From the NCBI GenBank assembly GCA_009693435.1, contig SHXF01000030.1, forward strand, positions 1-44,071: a stretch of DNA of 44,071 nucleotides, in the 5' to 3' direction. The notes beneath the pieces are model-generated. The model made no database searches. It saw only the letters and a list, made by a program, of their open reading frames with translations, and had not been told where the DNA came from. The stretch is from Betaproteobacteria bacterium (lineage in GTDB: Bacteria > Pseudomonadota > Gammaproteobacteria > Burkholderiales > SG8-39). Below are positions 18,212 through 27,253 of the stretch, piece by piece. The translations under genes were made by a program, and so were the position numbers. Every line of letters starts with the position of its first letter. Position 1 is the first letter of the stretch.

Positions 18212-18536
18212 ACAGAACTTTGCTTCGCCCGCCCCGCAGAGCAGATTGCCCTTGCTTCCCTTTCACTCCGGGAGAGGATTGCCCTTGCTTCCATTTCACT
18301 CCGGGAGAGGATTGCCCTTGCTTCCCTTTCACTCCGGGAGAGGATTGGTCTTGCTTCCCTTTCACTCCGAGAGAGGATTGGTTTTGCTTCCCTCTCCCTC
18401 CGGGAGAGGGACAGAGGGTGAGGGAAAAATGCGCTCATCTCGAAACAGAATCCTGGATACAAGTGCCCGCTGCAGTTCACAAAGGCGATTCGATTAATAT
18501 ACCAGATCGATTCAGCGGAACGAGAAACGGCCGGCC
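18212..18536. promoter_or_regulatory. Divergent intergenic region holding a minisatellite
   Basis: 325 bp between divergent genes at 18211 (minus) and 18537 (plus). About half is the 33-bp tandem array. The right part (18420-18536) is AT-richer, with taatatacc near 18496 that could be a -10 for the deaminase-like gene. No gene seen. Confidence 0.45.
18245..18409. repeat. Tandem array, five copies of 33 bp
   Basis: Units start at 18245, 18278, 18311, 18344 and 18377, each running from att(g) through cttgcttcc to gggagagg, with few substitutions. The last unit changes to a hairpin ccctctccctccgggagaggg (18390-18410), a motif common as a dispersed hairpin in proteobacteria. It lies between two divergent start codons. 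Confidence 0.95.
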
Positions 18537-19964
18537 ATGCGCACCCTGCTATGCAACGCAAGCTGGATCGCGACATGCGACGACGCGCAGCCGTGGCTGG
18601 AACGCGCGCATGTGTCGGTGGTCGACGGGCAGATCGAGTGCGTGCAGACCGAACCCATCACGCTGCCTGCCGAGCAGACGGTGGACCTGCACGGCTGCCT
18701 GCTGATGCCGGGCCTCATAAATCTGCACCATCATTTCTTCCAGACGCTCACCCGGGCTCACCCTGCCCTGCACCGCGCCGCCGCCGAGGACTGGCTGGTG
18801 GAGCTTTATCCGCTATGGGCCGAACTGGAACCGGCGGACTTCGCGGCGGCGGCGCGCAACACCGCGGCCGAACTGCTGCTCTGCGGCACCACCACCAGCG
18901 TCGATCACGCGTTTGCGCTGGGCGACCGGGGCGACGCGCGCATCGCGGCGCAGATCGACACGGTGCGCTCGCTCGGACTGCGCCAGCACCTGGTGCGCTC
19001 CTGCCTGCCTGCCATCGGCGGCCGTGTCGAGACGCGTCTGTCGGCCATCATGCGCGGGCGGTTGACTACCCTGATAGACGAAAGCGCAGCGCTGCTCGCG
19101 CAATGCGCAGCCGATCTCGCGCGCTGGCACGACCCGCGACCGGGATCGATGCTGCAACTCGCGCTGGGGCCCTCCAACCTGCCTTACACCCTGCCCGGTC
19201 TGATGCGCGATCTGGCGGCACTGGCCGCGCAGCATGGCTGCGGCCTGCATGCGCATTACCACCCGCGCGATGCCGAGCGCGCGCTCTGCCGGAAGCTGAA
19301 CGGACAGTCGCCGCTCGCGTTCCTGGAAGCTGCCGGGTGGCTGCGTCCTGGCACCTGGCTCGCGCACTGCACCGAACTCGACGACGAGGAGATCACCCGC
19401 TTCGCCGCCTGCGGCGTGGGCGTGGTGCACTGCCCGCGCACCGTGCTCAGACTCGGCTATCGCATTCCAAGGCTGGCGCGCATGCGCCGCGCCGGCGTAA
19501 AGCTCGCATTCGGCGCGGATGGTTCCGCCAGCAACGACGGTGGCGCCTTCATCTCCGATATCCGCCTGGGCATGCTGCTGCATCGGGTGGACACGTCCGA
19601 TGATGCGGATACAGCGAGAGATTGGCTCTCACCGCAGGACGCGCTGGTCATGGCCACGCGCGGCGCGGCGGCGATGATAGGCCGCAGCGATATCGGGATG
19701 ATCGCACCCGGCCTGTGCGCCGATCTGTGCGCCTACGATCTGTCGGGACTCGATTGCGCGGGCGGCCTGTCTGATCCGCTGGGTGCATTTCTGCTGGCGG
19801 GATCTGGAACGCGAGCCCGCCTCACGATGGTGGACGGCCGCATTCGCGTGCGCGACGGCAGGCTGGTGGATAAGAATGAAGCGGCGATCGCTGCGGAAAC
19901 CAATGCGCGCGCAGCGCGGCTGCTGGCGCGTGCACGCGACGCTTTTTCGATGACGCGCCGATGA
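18537..19964 (+). CDS. Amidohydrolase, 8-oxoguanine deaminase-like
   Basis: 475 aa, cytoplasmic, amidohydrolase superfamily. PGLINLHHHFFQTLTRAHPA carries the HxH metal motif in the form typical of 8-oxoguanine/guanine deaminases. AHYHPRDAERA, WLAHCTELDDEE (His and downstream Glu) and FGADGSASNDGG (metal Asp) complete the active site. It would deaminate a purine or related heterocycle. It is divergent from the isochorismatase/PuuE-like set, which fits a joint role in N-heterocycle breakdown; other cyclic amidine hydrolases such as triazine hydrolases share this fold, so the substrate is not certain. Confidence 0.8.
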   Translation: MRTLLCNASWIATCDDAQPWLERAHVSVVDGQIECVQTEPITLPAEQTVDLHGCLLMPGLINLHHHFFQTLTRAHPALHRAAAEDWLVELYPLWAELEPADFAAAARNTAAELLLCGTTTSVDHAFALGDRGDARIAAQIDTVRSLGLRQHLVRSCLPAIGGRVETRLSAIMRGRLTTLIDESAALLAQCAADLARWHDPRPGSMLQLALGPSNLPYTLPGLMRDLAALAAQHGCGLHAHYHPRDAERALCRKLNGQSPLAFLEAAGWLRPGTWLAHCTELDDEEITRFAACGVGVVHCPRTVLRLGYRIPRLARMRRAGVKLAFGADGSASNDGGAFISDIRLGMLLHRVDTSDDADTARDWLSPQDALVMATRGAAAMIGRSDIGMIAPGLCADLCAYDLSGLDCAGGLSDPLGAFLLAGSGTRARLTMVDGRIRVRDGRLVDKNEAAIAAETNARAARLLARARDAFSMTRR

Positions 19965-20051
19965 CGCGCGTGGATGCAGCGCGACAGGCGCACCGCGTCT
20001 GAAATTCTCGGATTCCAAAACAGTCGCCGCCACGACACGCGCGGCGAATCC

Positions 20052-21140
20052 TCACTGCCAGAGTTCCACCCGCTCGCCCCGCGCGCGCATTTGCCCGGCG
20101 CGCGCCTGAATATAGCGCTGGAAACTCGGCTCGCTGCGATAGCCGCCCTCGGCGACATAGGCGAGCGCTGAAGCGAGATGGAACGGCCGCAGGTAGGCCT
20201 CGACGCGCAGCACTTCGCGACCGCGGTCATCGAAAAACACCAGCGTTGGCGTGTAGTTCACCTTCAGCTCGCGCGCCCAGGCATCGGCGTTGCTTCGCTT
20301 GCCGTCCGGTTTGGTGAGAACAGCGGTGTCGCCCAATGCCAATCGCACGACGTCGAACCGGCCGATCTGGCTGCCCACCTCGGGTCTGCGGAAGCCCTCG
20401 CGGTGCAGGTCGTCGCACCCGCTGCAATGGCGCGTCTCGAACAGCGCGAGGAGCGGCTTGCCGCCCGGCTGGCGCTTGAGCGCGTACGGCGGCTTGATGA
20501 AAAACGGCTCGTCATGCAGGCGATCGCTCGCCGCTTCCTTCACCGCCGTTTTCATGTACTCGCCGAACGCCTGCTTTTTCTCCAGCTTGCCCGCGGCGTA
20601 ATCGATCGCCGCCTCGAAGCGATGCGGCGGGTAATAGCCGTTCAGCCGGGCCGCCACCGCGCCCTGCTCGTCGAACAGCAGTATCGTCGGCGTGAACTGC
20701 ACCTTCAGCATGCGCGCGAACTCTTTCTCGTTCATGGCGCGGCCGTCGGTCCAGGTGACTTCGCGGTCGCCCCAGATGTTGAGTGCCAGCGAAACGAAAT
20801 GGCGGCGCGTCTTCTCGACAATGCGCTGCTGCGTGAAGTTGGTGCGGACCAGCTCTTTGCAGTAAGGACAGCCGTCCTGGCCGAAATAGACCAGCAGCCG
20901 CCGGCCCTCCTTCGCCGCCTCGCGCACATCCTCGCGGATGTCGAGAAAGGTCTCGGTGAACCAGGCCGGCGTCTCCATCGGCTCGGGCGCTGGCTGCGCT
21001 TGTTGCGCTTGTTGCGCGCGCAACGGCGACTGCGTCAGTGCGCCGCACAGCACGGCCGCCAGCAGCAGGCGCTGCAGCAGCAGGAAAAGTCGCGGGTTGC
21101 GAAGCATGGAATGACCGGTCTGACGGCTGCCTGGTTTCAT
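20052..21140 (-). CDS. Exported protein with two thioredoxin-like domains
   Basis: 362 aa. A signal or anchor segment (about residues 15-40) is followed by two thioredoxin-like domains: CPYC at 91-94 (YFGQDGCPYCKEL) with the cis-Pro in QFTPTILLFD, and CSGC at 239-242 (FETRHCSGCDDL) with cis-Pro in NYTPTLVFFD. It resembles SoxW/DUF255-type periplasmic thioredoxins in duplicate, so a periplasmic disulfide role is likely. The start ATG 21140 has AGGG upstream; ATG 21107 is possible. It is convergent with the deaminase-like gene. Confidence 0.8.
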   Translation of the reverse strand: MKPGSRQTGHSMLRNPRLFLLLQRLLLAAVLCGALTQSPLRAQQAQQAQPAPEPMETPAWFTETFLDIREDVREAAKEGRRLLVYFGQDGCPYCKELVRTNFTQQRIVEKTRRHFVSLALNIWGDREVTWTDGRAMNEKEFARMLKVQFTPTILLFDEQGAVAARLNGYYPPHRFEAAIDYAAGKLEKKQAFGEYMKTAVKEAASDRLHDEPFFIKPPYALKRQPGGKPLLALFETRHCSGCDDLHREGFRRPEVGSQIGRFDVVRLALGDTAVLTKPDGKRSNADAWARELKVNYTPTLVFFDDRGREVLRVEAYLRPFHLASALAYVAEGGYRSEPSFQRYIQARAGQMRARGERVELWQ

Positions 21141-21310
21141 CAATCCCTGCGGATTCTACCCGCCCTCACATCTGCGCCCCCGGTTCACGCGCGCGGACGT
21201 CCCCGTCACGGTCCTTGCGTTTGCATCCGGCCGGGATCATCGCCTGCTGCTAAGCTGGCGCCTGTGCGCGTTTCAGCACCGCAACATCGCGTTGTCTCAC
21301 GGAGGTACAC

Positions 21311-23029
21311 ATGCGATCCGGTCTCTTGTCGCGCTTCATTCCATTGATCGGCGCTCTCGCCATCGCGGCGTGCGCCGGCACGTCGCCACCAGAGGGCCCC
21401 GCCGCGTCACCGGACCTGGTGCTCTACAACGGCAAGATCGTCACGGTCGATGAAACGTTCAGCACCGCCCAGGCGCTCGCCATCCGCAACGAGCGTTTCA
21501 TTGCGGTCGGCAGCAACGAGTCGGTACGCCGGCTGGCCGGTGTCGGCACGCGTTCCATCGACCTCCGCGGCCGCACCGTGATACCCGGGCTCATGGATGG
21601 CCATCTGCACAATGCCGGCGGCGGTCCCGGTGTAAACCTCTCCGATGTGCGCACCATGGACGAACTGCTGTCCGCGATCGCCGCGCGTGCGAGCGTCACT
21701 CGACCCGGCGAGTTGATCGTTTCCAACAGCGACTGGCACGAGGCACAGCTGCGCGAGCAGCGCCTGCCGCACCTCAGGGATCTCGACCGGGCGGCGCCCG
21801 GGCATCCGGTGGTGCTGGTGCGCGGCGGCAACCAGTTCATCGTCAACTCGGCGGCTTTAAGGCGCTGGAACATAACCGCCGGCACGGCATCTCCGCCTGG
21901 CGGTGAAATCGGGCGCGACAGCAACGGCCAGCTCAACGGCGAGCTGGTGAACACGGCCAGGCGCCTGGTGACCCTGCCGCCCCCCGCAAAGCTGGCGGTC
22001 GATGAAATTCTCGCGCAGATGAAGCTGCTGAATGCCGCGGGCCTCACCGGCATCCGCATACCGGGCTCGTTCCAGTTCGGCGGCGATGCCGTGGAGCCCT
22101 ATCGCATGTTCCAGGCGCTGAAAGCCGGGGGACGACTGACGATGCGGGTCAATTACCTGATGCGCATCGCCGATTACCCGGGCGCAGAGGGATTGCGAAC
22201 GATGATCGCGAAATGGAACGTGAAGCCCGAAGAGGGCGACGAATGGCTGCGTATCGGCGGCATGAAGCTCCAGGTCGACGGCGGCTTCGAAGGCGGGCAC
22301 ATGCGCACCGCCTATCAGGAACCTTTCGGCCGGGGCGGCAGGTTCAGGGGCATACAGGTCCTGCCCGTGGCGGACCTCAACGCCGCGGTGCGCGAGCTGA
22401 ATCAACTCGGCTGGCGCGTCGCCACACACGCAGTCGGCGACGCCGCGATCGACCAGGTGATCGCCGCCTACGCCCTCGCCGACCGGGACCGGTCGATCCA
22501 CGGCAAGCGTTGGGTAATCGAGCACGTCTTCATCGGCCGGCCCGAGCACTATTCGCAGATGCGCGCCCTGGACCTGATGATCTCCGCGCAGAACCACCTG
22601 TATCGCGCAGGACCCAGCCTGGTCAAGTACTGGGGCCGCGCGCGCGCCGAGCAGGTCACGCCGGTGCGCAGCTTCCTCGACGCCGGCTTCGCTGTCGCCG
22701 GCGGCACCGATTCACCGGTGATTCCCTACAACCCCTTCCGGGCGATGTACCACTTTATCTCGCGGGAGACGATTTCCGACGGCGTCTACGGCGCGAACCA
22801 GCGCATCACGCGCGAAGAAGCGCTGCGCGTATTCACCATCAACAATGCGAAGCTCACCTTCGAGGAAGGCATCAAGGGTTCCATCGAGCGCGGCAAGCTG
22901 GCCGACCTGGTGATTCTGCCGGCCGACATCCTGAGCATTCCCGAGAAACAGATCGAAGGCCTGAAGCCGGTCGCGACCATGGTGGGCGGGCGTTTCGTCT
23001 ACACCGATCCGGCGGTGCGGCTGGATTGA
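21311..23029 (+). CDS. Amidohydrolase family lipoprotein (YtcJ-like)
   Basis: 572 aa. The lipobox IAAC (Cys21) predicts a lipoprotein. The amidohydrolase domain shows DGHLHN (HxH), MKLQVDGGFEGG (the bridging Lys), ATHAVGDAAI and VIEHVFIG (metal His) and AGGTDSPVIPYNPF (Asp). It is of the YtcJ/AepA-like branch, whose substrates are mostly unknown amides. ATG 21311 follows GGAGG. It stands alone on its strand; a hairpin follows its stop. Confidence 0.88.
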   Translation: MRSGLLSRFIPLIGALAIAACAGTSPPEGPAASPDLVLYNGKIVTVDETFSTAQALAIRNERFIAVGSNESVRRLAGVGTRSIDLRGRTVIPGLMDGHLHNAGGGPGVNLSDVRTMDELLSAIAARASVTRPGELIVSNSDWHEAQLREQRLPHLRDLDRAAPGHPVVLVRGGNQFIVNSAALRRWNITAGTASPPGGEIGRDSNGQLNGELVNTARRLVTLPPPAKLAVDEILAQMKLLNAAGLTGIRIPGSFQFGGDAVEPYRMFQALKAGGRLTMRVNYLMRIADYPGAEGLRTMIAKWNVKPEEGDEWLRIGGMKLQVDGGFEGGHMRTAYQEPFGRGGRFRGIQVLPVADLNAAVRELNQLGWRVATHAVGDAAIDQVIAAYALADRDRSIHGKRWVIEHVFIGRPEHYSQMRALDLMISAQNHLYRAGPSLVKYWGRARAEQVTPVRSFLDAGFAVAGGTDSPVIPYNPFRAMYHFISRETISDGVYGANQRITREEALRVFTINNAKLTFEEGIKGSIERGKLADLVILPADILSIPEKQIEGLKPVATMVGGRFVYTDPAVRLD

Positions 23030-23037
23030 GCGGCATT

Positions 23038-23067
23038 CATGAGCGCAGGTTGCAGCCTGCGCTCATG
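23038..23067. terminator. Hairpin between convergent genes
   Basis: catgagcgcagg (23038-23049) pairs perfectly with cctgcgctcatg (23056-23067) around a 6-nt loop. It lacks a T-tract but sits between two convergent stop codons, so it may act as a bidirectional terminator or be a REP-like element. Confidence 0.55.
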
Positions 23068-23084
23068 CCCGCGCGCCGCTGCGC

Positions 23085-24068
23085 CTACTGGATGAACTGG
23101 TTGGTGTAAAGCTCGTTCACCGGCACCGCTTTGGGGACAATGCCCTGCTGCACGTAGTAGTTCTGCACTTCGGCCAGCCGCTCCGGATCCATCGCCCCCA
23201 GCACCTTCGAACCCGAGTAGGTGTATTCGATGTACTGGCGGAACGCCTCTTGCAGATAGGCTTCGCGACCGGCATAAGCTGGAGCAGCGGCGATGTAGGC
23301 CGTCACCGAGCCCATCGGATCCTTGAGGATGTCCGCCAGGCCCTGCAAGGTGGCGCGCACCAGCTTGCGGACCAGTTCGGGACGCTTCTGTATCATCTCG
23401 TCGGAGGCGAGGATCGCCTGTGCCATCGACTTCACGTACTGGTCGGAGGCCATGTAGCGCAACTTGCCGCCGGCGGCGCGCGCGGCCAGCCCGAAGTCGA
23501 TCGGTCCGGCGAATCCCACCGACTTGCCGGCCACCGCCTGCTGCCACACGCCCACCGGACCCGCCGCCTGGATGTCGACGTCGTTCCTGGTGAGGCCGAC
23601 GGTCGCCAGAATGCCGAGCAGCACGTAAAAGGACGTGTCCTGATACGACATCACGGTCATCGTCTTGCCTTTGAGATCGCGCAGGTCGTTGATACCCACG
23701 CCTTCCATCAGATACAGGTGGTGCAGGGCGCGGCCACCCATGATGCCGACCGCCTTGACCGGCACGCCCTGGGCGCGCGCGATGATGGGCGTGTCGCCCA
23801 GACCGCCGCCTATGGGCGCGTTGCCGGCGCCGAGTTGCTTGGCCACGTCCACGCCGCCCCTGCCGGTCTGGAAGGTCACCTGCAGACCCTCGCGTGCGTA
23901 GTAACCGCGATGCTGCGCCAGCACCCACGGCGCAAAGGTCGGCAACGACTGCGGCGCGGGCAACAGGTAGTTGATCGGCTCGAGTTGCTGGGAGCGCGCC
24001 GGGGGAACGGCCGCAACGAGCGCAGCGGCGCCCGCCGCGGTCACGAATTCTCTCCTGCTGATCGTCAT
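23085..24068 (-). CDS. ABC transporter substrate-binding protein, NMT1/SsuA-like
   Basis: 327 aa. A Tat-like leader SRREFVTAAGAAALVAAV begins the protein. The mature part follows the NMT1/THI5/SsuA pattern: AQHRGYYAREGLQVTF, VAKQLGAGNAPIGGG, LKGKTMTV and a C-terminal helical lobe. Family members bind sulfonates, nitrate, thiamine precursors or other small molecules. ATG 24068 has AGGAG upstream. No permease or ATPase gene is adjacent, so it is an orphan binding protein. Confidence 0.88.
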   Translation of the reverse strand: MTISRREFVTAAGAAALVAAVPPARSQQLEPINYLLPAPQSLPTFAPWVLAQHRGYYAREGLQVTFQTGRGGVDVAKQLGAGNAPIGGGLGDTPIIARAQGVPVKAVGIMGGRALHHLYLMEGVGINDLRDLKGKTMTVMSYQDTSFYVLLGILATVGLTRNDVDIQAAGPVGVWQQAVAGKSVGFAGPIDFGLAARAAGGKLRYMASDQYVKSMAQAILASDEMIQKRPELVRKLVRATLQGLADILKDPMGSVTAYIAAAPAYAGREAYLQEAFRQYIEYTYSGSKVLGAMDPERLAEVQNYYVQQGIVPKAVPVNELYTNQFIQ

Positions 24069-24151
24069 GGTTATCTCCTGGGTTGTGCAGAAAGGACTAT
24101 GGTATTCGACATCAGGCAAGTGGGTATTCCAGTGGCGCCGAGCACTACCAT

Positions 24152-24226
24152 CGTAGGGCGCGGATTCATCGCGCCACGGTCGCGGGAAAACCATGTGTAT
24201 TCGGCGCGCCAAAATTGCGCCCTACG
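24152..24226. repeat. REP/BIME-like imperfect palindrome
   Basis: cgtagggcgc (24152-24161) and gcgccctacg (24217-24226) are inverted. The inner halves also match imperfectly (ggattcatcgcgcc against aattttggcgcgcc), giving a two-headed palindrome about 75 bp long. It is followed by a C/G-rich run to about 24265. Confidence 0.65.
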
Positions 24227-24428
24227 GCCGCGCCCTGCGGCCGGGCCCTGCAGCCGCGCCCTGCGGTGATGATAGTGTCACCGCTCGGCGGCTAACGGCA
24301 CACCAGATTGAATCGCACCCGCACTGGGCAGAGCGGCAGTCGGTCTGCTGCTATTGTGCCGGGCGCGGCAATGGGTCGCCTCGAAAGGATCGCATGGATT
24401 TGATCGATCATCCGGAATTCAGCGGCTG

Positions 24429-25208
24429 ATGGCAGTGGAGAGCGTTGACTTCATCGTCGTCGGCGCGGGTTCGGCCGGCTGCGCGCTCGCGGCGCGGCTC
24501 ACCGAATCCGGCAGGCATAGTGTGCTGCTCGTCGAAGCGGGCGAGGATGATCCCTGGGTGTGGCTGCGCATTCCCACGGGCGTGGCGAAGATCGTGGTTG
24601 GCGAGCGCGCGCTGTGGCGGCTGCACACGGAAAGCGATGCGGGTCTGGGCAATCGGTCGCTGTTCTGGCCGCGCGGCAAGGTGCTGGGCGGCACCTCCAG
24701 CATCAACGGCATGTTCTGGGTGCTGGGCGAGTTCCCGGGATTCTCGATCGGCATGGTCCAGCAGCAACCGTCATCGCGCGGCAGCATCCACATCCGCGCC
24801 AACGACGTGCGCAGCGCGCCCGTAATACGCGCCAACTATCTGTCGCATCCGGACGACCTGAATGCCTTCGTCCGCGGCATGCGCCTCGCCCGTCGCGTGG
24901 TTGCGCAACCGGCGCTCGCGCGCTACGTGGTGCGAGAGTCGCGCCCCGGCGCGTCGATCGAATCGGACGAGGCGATCGCCGATTACATACGCCAGAGCAT
25001 CTTCTCTTCCTATCATCCTGCGGGCACCTGCCGCATGGGCAACGATGCCATGGCGGTGGTGGATGCGTCATTGCGCGTGCGCGGCGTGGCCGGACTGCGT
25101 GTCGCCGATGCGTCGGTGTTCCCCACCCTACCCGCATCCAACATCAATGCGGCGGCAATTCTTGCAGGCGAGAAAACCGCGGACGCGCTGCTGCGCGCAG
25201 CCGGCTGA
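24429..25208 (+). pseudogene. GMC oxidoreductase lacking its central region
   Basis: Only 259 aa against roughly 530 for the family. The N-terminal FAD motif FIVVGAGSAGCALAARL, VLLVEAGEDD and PRGKVLGGTSSINGMFWV is intact. After VLGE (about 24730) the sequence jumps directly to FPGFSIGMVQQQPSSRGSI and the C-terminal GMC domain, with the catalytic SSYHPAGTCRMG (His196) and PASNINAAAI. Roughly 270 residues, including part of the FAD- and substrate-binding region, are missing in frame. It is probably inactive as an ordinary oxidase. The start ATG 24429 has no clear ribosome site. Confidence 0.75.
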
Positions 25209-25507
25209 CAGCCTGCGTCGACGGTGCGTCGACGAGAAGTTGTGTGGGACGTGTACTCGATTCACGTTGCATCGGGTTGGATCGTGCGCATGGCACACGC
25301 TACGGTGGATCGTGTCGGATGGTGCGCGTGGCGCACGCTGCGGAAACCCGGTTTCGCTCCGCGATTCGGCGTTTATTGCAAACCGCCGATCAATTGTGGC
25401 AACAATCTGATGGTGCAATAAACGGGTCAACCCCCCTGTTTCAGGGCGCGTTATTCGCTCATCCGCGTAACAACGGATACCTCTCTCAAACAGACAAGGA
25501 GCATCAA
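25209..25507. other. Intergenic region, 299 bp
   Basis: Contains two copies of the small gtgcgc-atg-gcgcac palindrome, one degenerate (25281-25304) and one closer to perfect (25317-25343). No gene seen. Confidence 0.4.
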
Positions 25508-25792
25508 ATGAAATCACTGATCGCACTCGCAATCGCCGCCGCGTTCGCCGGCGCCAGCCTCAACGCTGCTGCACAAACCCCCGCCCCCGCGGCGCCCGCC
25601 AAGTCGGCAACGACTCCGGCAGCGCCCGCAGCGGACACCAAAGCGGCCGCGCCCGCCGCGAAAGCCGATGCGAAAGCCGACGCCAAAGGCGGCGCGATGA
25701 AGGCCGACACCAAGAAGGACGACACCAAGAAGGCCGAGAAGTCCAAGGGCAAGAGCGAAGAAAAGAAGGCTGACGCGAAGTCGGGCAAGTAA
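25508..25792 (+). CDS. Small secreted Ala/Lys-rich protein
   Basis: 94 aa. A Sec signal MKSLIALAIAAAFAGASLNA with the AAAQ cleavage site is followed by a low-complexity region rich in Ala, Pro and Lys with repeats such as AKADAKADAK and DTKKDDTKK, ending KSGK. The mature part is probably disordered and strongly basic. AAGGAG lies before the ATG and a good terminator after the stop, so this is a complete single-gene unit. Function unknown; similar small Lys-rich secreted proteins are common and usually uncharacterised. Confidence 0.75.
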   Translation: MKSLIALAIAAAFAGASLNAAAQTPAPAAPAKSATTPAAPAADTKAAAPAAKADAKADAKGGAMKADTKKDDTKKAEKSKGKSEEKKADAKSGK

Positions 25793-25832
25793 GACGCCTG
25801 CTGCCGGGGAGATTTCCTGCACCGGCATCAAG

Positions 25833-25859
25833 AGGCGGGGGCAACCCCGCCTTTTTTTT
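25833..25859 (+). terminator. Rho-independent terminator
   Basis: aggcggg and cccgcct form a GC-rich stem around a short loop, followed by a run of eight T (25852-25859). It ends the small secreted protein gene. Confidence 0.85.
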
Positions 25860-26148
25860 GCGGTTCATGACCTGCGGGACTTGCGTTCCGCCGGGTCGCC
25901 CATACTTAAGTCTCCGTGGGTGGCATTGTGGAGCGCATATCCGCCATGGCGGGGCGCGATCCGGCATTCCGCCCGACTGTCGAACGGTAATACGGGTGCA
26001 TTGACGGCGGGCTACAATTGCCGCCGCAGCAACCATTTGCAATACGCACCGATGCAGCGTGCACAGGTGCGGCGGGCGGGTCCCAATCCGGCGCGCCGGA
26101 CCCGCATCCTGCGTAATTCCGGCGCGCCCCTCTCGGAAGGAGTCGTTC
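25860..26148. promoter_or_regulatory. Region upstream of htpX
   Basis: No gene seen. gctacaat at 26011-26018 is a candidate extended -10; ttgacg lies too close upstream (26001) to be its -35. The spacing leaves the promoter call weak. Confidence 0.3.
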
Positions 26149-27051
26149 ATGAAACGCATCGTTCTGTTCCTCGTCACCAACCTGGCAGTGGTGCTGCTGC
26201 TCGGCGTCATCCTCAACGTGCTCGGGCTGAACCGGTTCATCAACGACGCCGGCATCAACGTCGGCACGCTGCTGGTTTACTGCACGGTGTTCGGATTCGG
26301 CGGCGCCTTCATTTCGCTGCTGATTTCCAAGCCCATGGCGAAGTGGTCCACGGGGGCGCGCGTGCTCCACGATCCGACCGACGGCACCGAACTGTGGCTG
26401 GTCGCTACCGTGACCAGGCTCGCCGAGCGCGCCGGCATCGCGATGCCCGAAGTCGCCGTGTATGAAGGCGAGCCGAATGCCTTCGCCACCGGAGCGTTCA
26501 AGAATTCATCCCTGGTGGCGGTGTCCACCGGCCTGCTGCAAAGCATGACGCGCCAGGAAGCAGAAGCGGTGCTCGCCCATGAAATCGCGCACATCGCCAA
26601 CGGCGACATGGTCACGCTCACGCTCATACAGGGGGTGGTGAACACCTTCGTGATGTTTCTCGCCAGAGTCATCGGCTACTTCATCGACCGCACGATATTC
26701 CGTTCCGAACGCAGCAATGGCCCGGGTTACTACATCACCGTGATGGTGCTGGACCTCGTGTTCGGTTTGCTCGCGTCGACCATCGTCATGTGGTTCTCGC
26801 GCAGGCGGGAGTTCCGCGCCGACGCCGGCTCGGCGAAATATCTGGGCACGCCGCAACCGATGATCAATGCGCTCGCGCGCCTGGGCGGCATAGAGCCGGC
26901 CGGTGAATTGCCGAAATCGCTGGCGCTGGCGGGCATCAACAGCAAAGCCGGCTGGAGTGCGCTGTTCTCCAGCCACCCGCCGCTGGAAGAGCGCATCGCC
27001 GCCCTTCAGCAGCAGCAACCTGTGCCCTCAGGCAATGCCTGGGGTAGATAG
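26149..27051 (+). CDS. htpX: Membrane zinc metalloprotease HtpX
   Basis: 300 aa, typical for HtpX (M48B), an inner-membrane protease acting on misfolded membrane proteins. Two N-terminal TM helices (about 5-25 and 35-55), zinc motif HEIAH at 144-148 within [17 protein letters not shown], further TM segments, and the third zinc ligand Glu in [12 protein letters not shown]. The C-terminal [13 protein letters not shown] is characteristic. ATG 26149 has GGAAGGAG upstream. The last codons (G-R-stop) fall inside the first unit of a 22-bp tandem array. Confidence 0.95.
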   Translation: MKRIVLFLVTNLAVVLLLGVILNVLGLNRFINDAGINVGTLLVYCTVFGFGGAFISLLISKPMAKWSTGARVLHDPTDGTELWLVATVTRLAERAGIAMPEVAVYEGEPNAFATGAFKNSSLVAVSTGLLQSMTRQEAEAVLAHEIAHIANGDMVTLTLIQGVVNTFVMFLARVIGYFIDRTIFRSERSNGPGYYITVMVLDLVFGLLASTIVMWFSRRREFRADAGSAKYLGTPQPMINALARLGGIEPAGELPKSLALAGINSKAGWSALFSSHPPLEERIAALQQQQPVPSGNAWGR

Positions 27052-27149
27052 CTGCAGCGCTTGGGGTAGATAACTGCAACGCCTTGGGTAGATAGCTGCA
27101 GCGCCTGGGGTAGATAGCTGCAACGCCTTGGGTAATTAGCTCCGACGCC
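27040..27149. repeat. Tandem array, five copies of 22 bp
   Basis: Units start at 27040, 27062, 27084, 27106 and 27128, with the pattern tggggtagatagctgcagcg plus two bases. Units 1-4 differ at only a few sites and unit 5 is degenerate. The first unit includes the htpX stop codon, so the array begins inside the gene. Confidence 0.95.
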
Positions 27150-27213
27150 TGAGACCGATAGCATCGTTGCAGCATCGCGGTGCCGGCCGAAAGCGCAGCG
27201 CCGACTGGCTCGC

Positions 27214-27245
27214 AAAAACGCCGCAGGCACGCCTGCGGCGTTTTT
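27214..27245. terminator. Bidirectional rho-independent terminator
   Basis: aaaaacgccgcaggc (27214-27228) and gcctgcggcgttttt (27231-27245) form a perfect 15-bp inverted repeat with A-tract and T-tract at the ends. It lies between the convergent htpX and SDR genes and works in both directions. Confidence 0.92.
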
Positions 27246-27253
27246 GTCTGTGC

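Noticed and set aside
18245..18409. CRISPR array
   Set aside because: Units are directly adjacent without unique spacers and there are no cas genes.
27040..27149. CRISPR array or origin iterons
   Set aside because: 22-bp units are contiguous, AT content is ordinary, no dnaA boxes or rep gene nearby.
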